A model generated the notes under the pieces. The model was not told the DNA's origin and ran no database searches. It saw only the letters and a program-made list of their open reading frames with translations. Positions 9,027 through 17,385 of a DNA stretch of 64,000 nucleotides are shown here, in pieces. The DNA is taken from assembly GCF_004297125.1 (NCBI RefSeq), contig NZ_SCVD01000040.1, positions 186,001-250,000 of the forward strand. The letters are read 5' to 3'. Position numbers and translations under genes: made by a program. Within the stretch, counting starts at the first letter, position 1. Each line of letters begins with the position of its first letter. The DNA is from Phenylobacterium sp. Its GTDB lineage: Bacteria > Pseudomonadota > Alphaproteobacteria > Caulobacterales > Caulobacteraceae.

Positions 9027-9090
9027 GCGCCCGATCAAAGCGCGGGCCAATTATCCATGGTCTGGCGTTCGCGCCTTTGAGGGGACTCCG

Positions 9091-9753
9091 ATGACCAGCC
9101 TGATCCGTCGCTTCCGAGCCCTTGCGCTCGTGCTGATCGCGCCCCTGGCGCTGGCCGCCTGCGGGATCAACTCGATTCCGACCAAGGAGGAGAAGGCCAA
9201 GGCCCAGTGGGCCGAGGTGCAGAACCAGTACCAGCGCCGCGCTGACCTGATCCCCAACCTGGTCGCCACGGTGAAGGGCTACGCCGCCCAGGAATCCAGC
9301 GTGCTGATCGGGGTCACCCAGGCGCGCGCCGGCGCCCTGCAGGTGCGCTCCGACGCCGGCATCACCACCGACCCGGCCGCTTTCCAGCGCTACGCGGCCG
9401 CCCAGAACAACCTGTCCCTGGCGCTGGCGCCGATGCGGGTGCTGCAGGAAGCTTATCCGGACCTGAAGTCGAACGAGAACTTCATGGCGCTGCAGAGCCA
9501 GCTGGAGGGCACCGAGAACCGGATCGCCATCTCGCGCCGGGACTACAACGAGGCGGTCCGCGACTTCAACACCACCCTGCGGACGTTCCCGCAGATCATC
9601 TGGGCGAAGACGATGTATTCGTCCTCGAAGCCCATGCAGCTCTTCCAGGCCACCGCCACGGCCCAGTCCGCGCCCACGGTCGACTTCGCGCCGACCGGCC
9701 CCGCCGCCGCGCCGCCCGCCGGCGCCGCGCCCGGCTCGCCGCCGCCGAAGTAG
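9091..9753 (+). CDS. LemA family lipoprotein
   Basis: 220 residues. A basic N-terminus, hydrophobic stretch and lipobox ending at C24 (LALAAC) predict a lipoprotein signal. The mature part begins with the LemA hallmark: an amphipathic helix and QYQRRADLIPNLVATVKGYA, then helical bundle segments, ending in a Pro/Ala-rich tail. The ATG at 9091 was preferred over 9025 because it gives a clean signal peptide. The two downstream genes encode TPM-domain proteins; LemA-TPM clusters are common and are thought to act in envelope maintenance, but the biochemical role is unknown. Confidence 0.9.
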   Translation: MTSLIRRFRALALVLIAPLALAACGINSIPTKEEKAKAQWAEVQNQYQRRADLIPNLVATVKGYAAQESSVLIGVTQARAGALQVRSDAGITTDPAAFQRYAAAQNNLSLALAPMRVLQEAYPDLKSNENFMALQSQLEGTENRIAISRRDYNEAVRDFNTTLRTFPQIIWAKTMYSSSKPMQLFQATATAQSAPTVDFAPTGPAAAPPAGAAPGSPPPK

Positions 9754-9754
9754 G

Positions 9755-10564
9755 TTGGCTCCGTTTCACCGCCTCTGGGTCGCGTTCGGGCTCGCGCTGG
9801 TCCTGCCCACGCTGGCCCTTGCCGCGCCGAAATTCCCGCCGCTGACCGGACGGGTGGTCGATGACGCCCAGATTCTCTCGCCGGCGACCGAGGCGCGGCT
9901 GACGCAGGAACTGGCGACGCTGGAACAGCAGACCGGCCACCAGCTGGTGGTCGCGACCCTGCCGGACCTGCAGGGCTACGAGATCGAGGACTACGGCTAC
10001 CAGCTGCTTCGCACCTGGGGCATCGGCCGCAAGGGCGAGGACGACGGGGTGATCCTGATCGTGGCCCCCAACCAGAAGAAGGTGCGGATCGAGGTGGGGT
10101 ACGGGCTCGAGCCCGTCCTCACCGACGCCCTTTCCAGCCTCATCATCCAGCGGGCCATCCTGCCGGCGTTCAAGGCGGGCCAGATGGAAAAGGGCGTGGT
10201 CGCCGGGACCGAGGCGATCGCCCGCCAGATCGGCCTGCCCCCCGACCAGCAGAAGGCCGCCATCGCCGAGGCCGAGGCTGCGCCGAAGGTCACGATCAAT
10301 GCCGACCAGGCCGGCGACAGCGGCGGCGGCGTGCCGATCATCATCATCGTGGTGATCGTCTTCTGGGTGCTGAGCGGCGTGCTGCGGGCCTTCGGCGGTC
10401 GCCGGCGCTCCGGCGGCAGCGGCCTGTGGTGGCTGTTGCCCTTCCTCCTGTCCGGGCCCGGTGGCGGCCGACGCGGGGGCGGGGGCTGGAGCGGCGGCGG
10501 TGGGGGCGGCTTCTCCGGCGGCGGCGGATCGGGCGGAGGCGGCGGCGCCTCCGGGAGCTGGTGA
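9755..10564 (+). CDS. TPM-domain (YgcG-type) membrane protein with Gly-rich tail
   Basis: 269 residues from a probable TTG start just after the LemA stop. A signal peptide (1-22, cleaved near LALA/AP) precedes an extracytoplasmic TPM domain (about 30-150; VVDDAQILSPATEARL, DDGVILIVAPNQKKVRIEVGYG). A membrane helix sits near 190-210, and the last 45 residues are Gly/Ser/Trp-rich. Known relatives are periplasmic TPM phosphatase-like proteins, and many carry the same glycine-rich ending. The stop overlaps the next ATG (TGATG). The TTG start is the only reasonable in-frame choice that keeps the signal peptide; its ribosome site is weak, suggesting coupling to LemA translation. Confidence 0.87.
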   Translation: MAPFHRLWVAFGLALVLPTLALAAPKFPPLTGRVVDDAQILSPATEARLTQELATLEQQTGHQLVVATLPDLQGYEIEDYGYQLLRTWGIGRKGEDDGVILIVAPNQKKVRIEVGYGLEPVLTDALSSLIIQRAILPAFKAGQMEKGVVAGTEAIARQIGLPPDQQKAAIAEAEAAPKVTINADQAGDSGGGVPIIIIVVIVFWVLSGVLRAFGGRRRSGGSGLWWLLPFLLSGPGGGRRGGGGWSGGGGGGFSGGGGSGGGGGASGSW

Positions 10565-11277
10565 TGACAAAACTCCTGCTCGGATCCGAAGACCTGGCCG
10601 CCATCGAGGCCGCCGTGCGCGCCGCCGAGACCCGTACGCGTGGCGAGATCTACTGCGTCCTGGCCGAGGAGAGCTCGGACTATCACGCGACCCCGCTGGC
10701 CTGGGCGGCGGGCGTGGCCCTGCTGGCGCCGGCGATCCTGCTGCTGTTCGGGGTGCAGGTGACCGCGCCGGACATGGGCATGTTCGGCGGCTGGACCGCG
10801 GACCAGGTGGAGGACGTCAGCGAGGCGACCGCGCGCGCGGCCTTGGTCGGCACGCTCCTGCTGCAGGGCCTGCTGTTCCTGGCGACCCTGTTCCTGGTGG
10901 CGATCCCGCCGGTGCGCCGGACGCTGACGCCGCGTGGCATGAAACGCGACCGGGTGCTGCAGCGAGCCGAGGAGCAGTTCCTGTCCAAGAACCTGCACGC
11001 GACCCGCGAGCGCACCGGCGTGCTGATCTACGTCTCCGCGGCCGAACGGATGGCCGAGCTGATCGCCGACGAGGCCATCCACGCCCAGGTGCCGGACGAT
11101 ACCTGGGACAAGGCCATGGCCGCGCTGACGACGGGCCTGAGGCAGGGACGTGCGGCGGAGGGGTTCACGGCGGCCATCGGCCTGTGCGCCGATGTCCTGG
11201 CCGAGCGGTTCCCGGCGCGCCCTGACGACAATCCGAATGAGTTGCCTGACGCCATAGTTGTATTGTCTCGCCCCTAA
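10564..11277 (+). CDS. TPM-domain membrane protein, second copy
   Basis: 237 residues beginning in the stop of the preceding gene. A cytoplasmic-like N-terminal helix (SEDLAAIEAAVRAAETRTRGEIY) resembles the TPM start. Two membrane helices (WAAGVALLAPAILLLFGV and LLQGLLFLATLFLVAI) follow, then a C-terminal half with ERTGVLIYVSAAERMAELIAD and TTGLRQGRAAEGF, the usual ending of TPM_phosphatase proteins. It is the third member of the LemA-TPM-TPM set, probably co-transcribed from the promoter near 9001. The role is presumed envelope-related. Confidence 0.85.
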   Translation: MTKLLLGSEDLAAIEAAVRAAETRTRGEIYCVLAEESSDYHATPLAWAAGVALLAPAILLLFGVQVTAPDMGMFGGWTADQVEDVSEATARAALVGTLLLQGLLFLATLFLVAIPPVRRTLTPRGMKRDRVLQRAEEQFLSKNLHATRERTGVLIYVSAAERMAELIADEAIHAQVPDDTWDKAMAALTTGLRQGRAAEGFTAAIGLCADVLAERFPARPDDNPNELPDAIVVLSRP

Positions 11278-11396
11278 AGGGAGTAAGCTCCACGCTCAAG
11301 CTGCGGCCTATTGGACTCGGCGGTTGTCGCAGCGTCGCAGCGGCCCCAGACTGAACGCTGGCTGTGGGCGAGGCCGTTGGGGGCCGGTTTTTGGCT

Positions 11397-12386
11397 ATGG
11401 GCGACGCGGAATCCATCGAGAGCCTGCACGAGCGGCTTCGCCGCCTTGAGGCGGCGGTGGAGGCGACCGGCCTGGGCCTCTGGGAATGGGACGTCCGCAG
11501 CGGCGATCTCACCTGGAACGACCGCAACCGCGAACTGTACGGCGTCGGGCACGGCCGCGCCTTGACCATTGAGGACTATGCCGCGCTGGTTCATCCCGAC
11601 GACCGGGAGCGGATGGCCGAGGTCTATCGCGAGGCCAGCGAGCGGCCTGACGGCGGGGTCTTCGGCTACGAGCATCGGACGCTGGCGGCGCCGGGCGGCA
11701 AGACCCGCTGGCTCCTGACCCGCGGACGGGTTCTGAAGGACGCCGACGGCGTCCGGACGGTCGTGGGATCGAACCTGGACATCACCGACCGCAAGACGGC
11801 CGAGGAACGGCGCAGCCTGGTGCTGCGCGAGCTGGCGCACCGGGCCAAGAACGGCATCCTGGTCATGATGACCATCGTCGCCCAGACAGCCAGGCGGGCG
11901 GGCAGCGTCAAGGATTTCGAGCAGGTGCTGATGGGGCGCCTGCAGTCCATGGCCGACAGCCAGGACCTGGTCACCCAGGCGTCGGGCCGTTCGCTGCGGC
12001 TGGCCGACCTGCTGGCGCGGGCGCTGACCCCGTTCGACTCCTCGCGCTTCGATATCGACCCCCAGCTGCAGGAGATCAGCATCTCCAACGAGATGGTGGT
12101 GGCCATGGCGCTGCTGCTGCACGAGCTTTCCACCAACGCCGTGAAGTATGGCGCGCTCTCCGCCCCGGCCGGGCGGGTGAAGCTGGGCTTGGCCGGCACG
12201 CTCGATGGCACGGCGCGCCTGAACTGGACGGAGCTCGGCGGGCCCGAGGTGAAACCTGTCACTCGCAAGGGCTTTGGCACCCGGCTGCTGGACATCTCGC
12301 TTCGCAACGACGGCGGCCACGTGGTGGCCCGCTTCGAGCCGGCCGGGTTCCAGGCCGACATCCACTTCCCGCTGGCTCTGCGCTAA
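11397..12386 (+). CDS. PAS-HWE sensor histidine kinase
   Basis: 329 residues, no membrane segment. A PAS domain (about 15-130; ATGLGLWEWDVRSGDLTW) ends in the PAC-type NLDITDRKTAEE. The HWE kinase core has H148 in RELAHRAKNGILVMM, an N-box HELSTNAVKYGALS and the diagnostic W-x-E (NWTELGG). HWE kinases are enriched in Alphaproteobacteria. I start at the ATG 11397; a GTG at 11364 would add 11 residues. No response regulator is adjacent, so it is an orphan kinase, and the PAS ligand is not apparent. Confidence 0.88.
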   Translation: MGDAESIESLHERLRRLEAAVEATGLGLWEWDVRSGDLTWNDRNRELYGVGHGRALTIEDYAALVHPDDRERMAEVYREASERPDGGVFGYEHRTLAAPGGKTRWLLTRGRVLKDADGVRTVVGSNLDITDRKTAEERRSLVLRELAHRAKNGILVMMTIVAQTARRAGSVKDFEQVLMGRLQSMADSQDLVTQASGRSLRLADLLARALTPFDSSRFDIDPQLQEISISNEMVVAMALLLHELSTNAVKYGALSAPAGRVKLGLAGTLDGTARLNWTELGGPEVKPVTRKGFGTRLLDISLRNDGGHVVARFEPAGFQADIHFPLALR

Positions 12387-12474
12387 CCCCGCAAGATTAC
12401 AGTTCCGTCATGCAGCGGTGCTTTGCCGGATAGGGCCCGCGGAGTAGCATCTCCGAAACGGGCGGAGACGCGGC

Positions 12475-12939
12475 ATGGCCTATACCCTCAACGTGAACGG
12501 CAAGGCGGTCAGCGCCGACGTGGACGGCGACACGCCGCTGCTCTGGGCGCTGCGCGACACCCTGGGCTTCGTCGGAACCAAGTACGGCTGCGGGGTCGCG
12601 GCCTGCGGCGCCTGCACCGTGCATGTGGACGGCCAGCCGATGCGCTCCTGCCAGATCCCGGTGGAGAGCGTCGGCAAGGCCAAGATCAGCACCATCGAGG
12701 GGATGGCCGCCCATCCCGTCGGCAAGAAGGTGCAGGCCGCCTGGACCGAGCTGGACGTGGCCCAGTGCGGCTACTGCCAGGCTGGACAGATCATGTCGGC
12801 CACCGCCCTGCTGGCCAAGACGCCCAAGCCCACCGACGCCCAGATCGACGAGGCGATGAACGGCAACATCTGCCGCTGCGCCACCTACGTCCGCATCCGG
12901 GCGGCCATCAAGCGCGCCTCCGGCCAGAAGGAAGTCTGA
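12475..12939 (+). CDS. iorA: Isoquinoline 1-oxidoreductase alpha-like [2Fe-2S] subunit
   Basis: 154 residues, the small electron-transfer subunit of a molybdenum hydroxylase. The N-terminal plant-type cluster is bound by C39, C44, C47 and C59 (CGVAACGAC), and the C-terminal helical-bundle cluster by C98, C101, C133 and C135 (CGYC and CRC). Both clusters look complete. It lies three bases before the gene for the molybdopterin subunit. No separate FAD subunit follows, which fits the two-subunit IorAB type that passes electrons to a membrane or cytochrome acceptor rather than to NAD. The true substrate (N-heterocycle or aldehyde) is unknown. Confidence 0.9.
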   Translation: MAYTLNVNGKAVSADVDGDTPLLWALRDTLGFVGTKYGCGVAACGACTVHVDGQPMRSCQIPVESVGKAKISTIEGMAAHPVGKKVQAAWTELDVAQCGYCQAGQIMSATALLAKTPKPTDAQIDEAMNGNICRCATYVRIRAAIKRASGQKEV

Positions 12940-12942
12940 GCC

Positions 12943-15168
12943 ATGACCTTCCATGACCAAACCTCTGCCGTGCGGGGGGCGAACCGCCGCGAGATCCTGA
13001 CCTCGGTCGGCGCCGGCGGCTTCACGCTGGCGTTCTCGATGGCCTCCAGGGCCGAGGCCCAGGACGACGTCGCCAAGCCTCTCAACGCCTACGTGACCGT
13101 GGCGCCGAACGGCCAGGTGACCATCCTCGCCAAGAGCCCCGACGTGGGCCAGGGCGTGAAGACCATGCTGCCCATGCTGATCGCCGAGGAACTCGACGTG
13201 GCGTGGGAGGACGTGCGGATCGAGATGGCGCCGAACGATCCCAAGACCTATGGCCGCCAGTTCGCCGGCGGCAGCATGGCCACGCCGATGCATTGGGAAG
13301 ACCTGCGCCGCGTGGGCGCGGTGGCGCGCGCCATGCTGATCCAGGCGGCGGCGACGGCGTGGAACTGCGGCCCCGGCGACTGCACGACCGTTCCCGGCGA
13401 GGTGATCCACAAGCCGTCCGGCAAGAAGCGCACCTACGGCTCGCTGGCGATGGCCTGCGCGAACGTCACGCCGCCCGATCCGAAGACCGTGGCCCTGAAG
13501 GACGCCAAGGACTACCGCATCGTCGGCAAGCCGGTGGTGCAGTACGACACGGCCAGGATCGTCACGGGCCAGCCCCTGTTCGGCATCGACCAGCGCCGGC
13601 CGGGGATGCTGTACGCCACCTATGTCAAGGCGCCGGTGTTCGGCGCCAAGGTGGCCAGCGCCGACCTCGAGGCCGCCAAGGCCGTGAAGGGCGTGAAGGC
13701 GGCCTTCATCGTGGCCGGCGCCGACGACGCCTTCGCGCCGGCGGGCGGCCATATCGGCCAGGGCCTGATGCCGGGCGTGGCCGTGGTGGCCGACAACTGG
13801 TGGGCGGCCAAGAAGGGCCGGGACAAGCTGAATGTGAAGTGGGCCGAACATCCCACCGGCGCCCAGTCCAGCAAGGGTTACGCCGAGCAGGCCGCCGCGC
13901 TGAACGCCGGCAAGCCGCTGCGCAACGCCCGCAACGACGGCGACGTGGACGCGGCGCTGAAAGGCGCGGCCAAGACCGTGGAAGCGGCCTACGCCTACCC
14001 CTTCCTCAGCCACGCGAACCTCGAGCCGCAGAACTGCACGGCCGAGTTCAAGGACGGCAAGCTGGAGGTCTGGGCGCCGACCCAGTTCCCCGAGCCGGGC
14101 CGCCAGCTCTGCGCCAAGACCCTGGGCATGAAGCCCGAGGACATCACCGTGAACATGGTCCGCGGCGGCGGCGGCTTCGGCCGCCGGCTGGCGAACGACT
14201 ACATGGTCGAGGCGGCCTGGATCGCCCGCGAGGCCAAGGCGCCGGTCAAGCTGGTGTGGACGCGCGAAGACGACATGCAGCACGACCACTACCGCCCGGC
14301 CGGCTTCCACTTCTTCAAGGGCGGGCTCGACGCGCAGGGGAACCTGACCGCGCTGCAGGACCACTTCGTGACCTTCGCCAGCGGCACGGGCCCGACGGCG
14401 CCCAGCGCCGGCATGTCGGCGGCCGAGTTCCCGGCCCGCTTCGTGCCGAACCTGCGCTACGACGTCAGCACCATCCCGCTGGGCGTGCCCACCGGGCCTC
14501 TGCGGGCGCCCGGATCCAACGCGCTCGCCTTCGCCTTCCAGTCCTTCATCGACGAGATGGCCCACGCGGCGGGCGCCGACCCGCTGGCGTTCCAGATCAA
14601 GTTGCTGGGCGACAAGGACGTGGTGGGCGAGGCGCCCGCCGCCTATGCCGCGGGCCGCATGCGCGGGGTGCTGAAGGCCGTCGGCGAGATGTCGGGCTGG
14701 GCGAACCGCGGCAAGCTGCCCAAGGGCGAGGGCATGGGCGTGGCCTGCTACTACAGCCACCAGGGCTATTTCGCCGAGGTGGCGCATGTGGCGGTGTCGG
14801 CGGAAGGCGCGGTGAAGGCGAAGAAGGTCTGGGTGGCCGCCGACGTAGGCCGCCAGATCATCAACCCGCACGGGGCGCTCAACCAGGTGCAGGGCTCGGT
14901 GCTGGACGGCATCTCCGAGGCGCTGCACCAGCAGATCACCATCGCCAACGGGGCCGCCGAACAGAGCAACTTCACCGACTACCCGCTGATGCGGATCTCG
15001 GAGGCGTGCCCGGTGGAAGTGAAGTTCCTGAAGACGGAGTTCAACCCGACCGGCCTGGGCGAACCCGCCCTGCCGCCGGCGATCCCGGCCCTGACCAACG
15101 CCATCTTCGCCGCGACCGGGAAACGCGTCCGCAGCCTGCCGATCACGCCCGACATGCTGAAAGCCTGA
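12943..15168 (+). CDS. iorB: Isoquinoline 1-oxidoreductase beta-like molybdopterin subunit
   Basis: 741 residues, the catalytic molybdopterin-cytosine-dinucleotide subunit. The N-terminus has a Tat-like signal (NRREILTSVGAGGFTLAFSM), then the repeated aldehyde-oxidase domains with DVGQGVKTMLPMLIAEEL, LSHANLEPQN, RGGGGFGRRLANDY and a C-terminal GLGEPALPPAIPALTNAIF that carries the conserved catalytic Glu near GEPA. Architecture and length match IorB/periplasmic aldehyde oxidoreductases. Export as a complex with the small subunit ('hitch-hiker' Tat export) is the usual model. The substrate is not deducible; aldehyde dehydrogenase activity is a real alternative. Confidence 0.9.
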   Translation: MTFHDQTSAVRGANRREILTSVGAGGFTLAFSMASRAEAQDDVAKPLNAYVTVAPNGQVTILAKSPDVGQGVKTMLPMLIAEELDVAWEDVRIEMAPNDPKTYGRQFAGGSMATPMHWEDLRRVGAVARAMLIQAAATAWNCGPGDCTTVPGEVIHKPSGKKRTYGSLAMACANVTPPDPKTVALKDAKDYRIVGKPVVQYDTARIVTGQPLFGIDQRRPGMLYATYVKAPVFGAKVASADLEAAKAVKGVKAAFIVAGADDAFAPAGGHIGQGLMPGVAVVADNWWAAKKGRDKLNVKWAEHPTGAQSSKGYAEQAAALNAGKPLRNARNDGDVDAALKGAAKTVEAAYAYPFLSHANLEPQNCTAEFKDGKLEVWAPTQFPEPGRQLCAKTLGMKPEDITVNMVRGGGGFGRRLANDYMVEAAWIAREAKAPVKLVWTREDDMQHDHYRPAGFHFFKGGLDAQGNLTALQDHFVTFASGTGPTAPSAGMSAAEFPARFVPNLRYDVSTIPLGVPTGPLRAPGSNALAFAFQSFIDEMAHAAGADPLAFQIKLLGDKDVVGEAPAAYAAGRMRGVLKAVGEMSGWANRGKLPKGEGMGVACYYSHQGYFAEVAHVAVSAEGAVKAKKVWVAADVGRQIINPHGALNQVQGSVLDGISEALHQQITIANGAAEQSNFTDYPLMRISEACPVEVKFLKTEFNPTGLGEPALPPAIPALTNAIFAATGKRVRSLPITPDMLKA

Positions 15169-15191
15169 ACGACCTCGAGCGTACCCCGTCG

Positions 15192-15764
15192 ATGAAGTTC
15201 AACATGGGCTGCGGCCTCAACAAGAAGCCGGGCTGCGTCAACGTCGACTCCTCGTCGGGGTCGGCGGCCGACGAGATCTGGGACCTGGAGAAGACCCCCT
15301 GGCCCTGGCCGTCGGACTGCGCCGAGGAGGTGTTCTTCATCCACTCGCTGGAGCACATGGGGGGCGACCCCAAGGTGTTCCTGGCGATCATGCAGGAGCT
15401 CTACCGGATCTCGAAGCCCGGCTGCCGGATCCACATCCACGTGCCGCACCCGCGCCACGACAACTTCCTGGGCGATCCCACCCACGTGCGGCCGATCCTT
15501 CCGCAGATGCTGAAGCTGTTCGACCGGCAGCTCAACGAGGCCTGGCGCGCCAAGGGGCTCTCGAACACGCCCCTGGCGCTCTACCTTGGCGTCGACTTCC
15601 GAATGACCGGCCAGATGACGGTCCTGGACGAACCGTTCGCCACCCAGTTCAGGGACGGCGCGCTCTCCGAGGCCGAAGTCCGCAACTTGGTCCGGCGCGA
15701 GAACAATGTGGCGAACGAGTATCGGATGACGCTGGAAGCCCACAAGGATCCTCCGGCCGCCTGA
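15192..15764 (+). CDS. Small SAM-dependent methyltransferase-like protein
   Basis: 190 residues. The N-terminus MKFNMGCGLNKKPGCVNVD is a glycine-rich SAM-binding start of a class I methyltransferase, followed by an acidic strand end and FIHSLEHMGGDPKVFLAIMQELYRISKPG, typical of Methyltransf_11-like proteins. The chain is shorter than usual and the last third (after DNFLGDPTHVRPI) is specific to this group. It starts 23 bases after the molybdenum hydroxylase gene and may be co-transcribed. The substrate is unknown; related proteins are often found near glycan or polysaccharide genes, which is not the case here. Confidence 0.7.
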   Translation: MKFNMGCGLNKKPGCVNVDSSSGSAADEIWDLEKTPWPWPSDCAEEVFFIHSLEHMGGDPKVFLAIMQELYRISKPGCRIHIHVPHPRHDNFLGDPTHVRPILPQMLKLFDRQLNEAWRAKGLSNTPLALYLGVDFRMTGQMTVLDEPFATQFRDGALSEAEVRNLVRRENNVANEYRMTLEAHKDPPAA

Positions 15765-15788
15765 CGGCGCGGCGCCCCGTCGCCAGGG

Positions 15789-15816
15789 TTGCCACGCCGC
15801 GCACAACCGATACCGT
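15789..15816 (+). promoter_or_regulatory. Candidate promoter of first GPH transporter gene
   Basis: TTGCCA at 15789 followed 14 bases later by GATACCGT. The same TTGCCA-N14-GATACCGT arrangement precedes the second transporter gene at 17326. The conservation between paralogues in otherwise diverged spacer DNA supports a functional promoter (reading as -35 TTGCCA, 16-base spacer, -10 TACCGT). Confidence 0.45.
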
Positions 15817-15848
15817 CCGGCGCCGGAAGACCCGCGCGGGAGATACAG

Positions 15849-17300
15849 TTGGCGGTCGCAGAAGAGGGGATCGCGGCGGCGGGGCGAAAGCCCTCGATCC
15901 CCGTGAAGTTCTTCTACGGCCTTGGGAACATGGGGGAGTCGTCGTTCATCACGGCGGTGGCCTTCGTGTTCTTCTACTACACGGCCGTCCTCGGGCTGTC
16001 GGGCAGCCTGGTCGGGGCCGCCCTGTTCCTGGGACTCTGCGCCGACGCCGTGGTGGATCCGTTCTTCGGGTCCTGGTCCGACAATCTCAAGTCGCGGTTC
16101 GGCCGGCGCATCCCGCTGATGCTGTTCGGCGGCCCTCTGATGGGGCTGTCCGTGGGCATGCTGTTCATGCCGCCGCCCGGCCTGCCGGACCTGGCGCTCT
16201 TCGCGTGGCTCGCCGGCTGGGCCATGGCGGTCCGGGCGTTCGTGTCGATGTTCCACGTGCCTTACGTGGCCTTGGGCGCGGAGATGTCGTCGGACTACCA
16301 TGATCGCTCCAGCGTGGTGGCCTGGCGTACGGTCTTCGGGATCCTGGCCCAGGGCGGGATGACGGGGATGGCCTACTCGGTCTTCTTCAAGGGCGACGGC
16401 GGCCTCCAGAAGCCGGACGGATACCCGGCCTTCGGCTGGACGGTGGCGGCGCTGATCGCCGCCTCGACCCTGATCTCGACCGTGGGCTCGGCGCGCTACG
16501 CCGCCGCCTTGCCCAGCGTGGCGCCGGTCCGCCAGCACCTGTTGCGACGGCTTCCCGGCGAGGTGCTGGAGATATTCCGCAACGCCTCGTTCCGTGCCCT
16601 CTTCTTCTCGGCGGCCATCTGCTACACGGCCGTCGGCGTGAATTCGGCCTTCAACAGCCACGCCTACGTCTTCGTCTGGAAGTTCCAGCCGGACATGATT
16701 CAGACGGTGACCTTTTCCTTCCTGGGCGGGCTCTTCGTGGGCGTGCCGCTGACGCCGGTGGTCGCGCGGCTGCTGGAGAAGAAGACCGTGGTCCTGATCG
16801 GCATGGGGCTGGTGGCCGGCGCCTGGATCCTGTTGGGCGCGCCCAGGATCCTCGGGCTGGTCGACCTCTCGGGGGCTCCGGCCCTGCCCCTCGTCGCGGG
16901 CTTGGTTGCGGTCGCGGGCGTCGGCGCGGGCTTCTGCGCCATCACCTATCCCTCGATGATGGCCGACGCCGCCGACGAGCACGAGCACCTGTTCGGGCGC
17001 CGGCGCGAAGGGCTCTACTTCGCGGGCCTGGGCTTCGCCTTCAAGGCGGCCACCGGCCTGGGTGTCCTGGTCTCCGGCTTCGCCCTGGACATCATCGGCT
17101 TCCCCAAGGACGCCGGCCGCCAGGTCGGGCTGGTCCTGCCCGAGGCGCTGCAGGACCGGGTCCTGTTCGCCTGGGGACCGCTCGGCGCCCTGATGGTCCT
17201 GGCCTCCATGGCCATCGTCACGGCCTATGCGATCTCGCGCCACCGCCACGCCGAGGTGTCCGCCGCCCTGCGGCTGCGCCGGGGAGCCGCCGCGGAATAG
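15849..17300 (+). CDS. MFS transporter, glycoside-pentoside-hexuronide (GPH) type, copy 1
   Basis: 483 residues with about 12 membrane segments. The block VKFFYGLGNMGESSFITAVAFVFFYYTAVLGLSG would be membrane helix 1; D-x2-x2-GSWSDNLKSRFGRRIPLM is the GPH loop 2-3 motif. Internal HVPYVALGAEMSSDYHDRS and SMMADAADEHEHL are also characteristic. These are cation-coupled sugar or glycoside symporters. I use the TTG at 15849 because GGGAGA lies seven bases before it and the paralogue starts at the same position with GTG; an upstream TTG at 15789 has no ribosome site. It is followed directly by a close paralogue, suggesting duplication with divergence of substrate. Confidence 0.85.
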   Translation: MAVAEEGIAAAGRKPSIPVKFFYGLGNMGESSFITAVAFVFFYYTAVLGLSGSLVGAALFLGLCADAVVDPFFGSWSDNLKSRFGRRIPLMLFGGPLMGLSVGMLFMPPPGLPDLALFAWLAGWAMAVRAFVSMFHVPYVALGAEMSSDYHDRSSVVAWRTVFGILAQGGMTGMAYSVFFKGDGGLQKPDGYPAFGWTVAALIAASTLISTVGSARYAAALPSVAPVRQHLLRRLPGEVLEIFRNASFRALFFSAAICYTAVGVNSAFNSHAYVFVWKFQPDMIQTVTFSFLGGLFVGVPLTPVVARLLEKKTVVLIGMGLVAGAWILLGAPRILGLVDLSGAPALPLVAGLVAVAGVGAGFCAITYPSMMADAADEHEHLFGRRREGLYFAGLGFAFKAATGLGVLVSGFALDIIGFPKDAGRQVGLVLPEALQDRVLFAWGPLGALMVLASMAIVTAYAISRHRHAEVSAALRLRRGAAAE

Positions 17301-17306
17301 CCCGCC

Positions 17307-17325
17307 CCGTGACGTGGGGTCACGG
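17307..17325. promoter_or_regulatory. Perfect inverted repeat before second GPH transporter
   Basis: CCGTGAC (17307-17313) and GTCACGG (17319-17325) are exact reverse complements around a five-base centre. It begins seven bases after the copy 1 stop and ends directly before the TTGCCA promoter-like box at 17326. It could be an operator or a short hairpin terminator without a T-run. A comparable perfect repeat is not present before copy 1. Confidence 0.45.
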
Positions 17326-17353
17326 TTGCCATGCCCCGGCAGGGGGATACCGT
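17326..17353 (+). promoter_or_regulatory. Candidate promoter of second GPH transporter gene
   Basis: TTGCCA at 17326-17331, 14 bases, then GATACCGT, the same arrangement and spacing as upstream of copy 1. It abuts the inverted repeat 17307-17325 and lies about 33 bases before the GTG start, leaving room for the GGGAGGA ribosome site. Confidence 0.45.
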
Positions 17354-17385
17354 TCCTTCAACAAGAACCGCACGGGAGGAACCAG

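Noticed and set aside
10471..10561. GGC/GGT-rich tract as a simple-sequence repeat or regulatory element
   Set aside because: It encodes the Gly-rich C-terminus typical of TPM-domain proteins, so coding constraint explains it.
12397..14928. Very long antisense open frame (over 800 codons) opposite the molybdopterin subunit gene
   Set aside because: It has no recognisable motifs, is rich in Arg/Gly/His/Ala as expected from a GC-rich complementary frame, and lies entirely opposite a well-supported gene. The same applies to long frames opposite 35969-39241 and 54370-58791.
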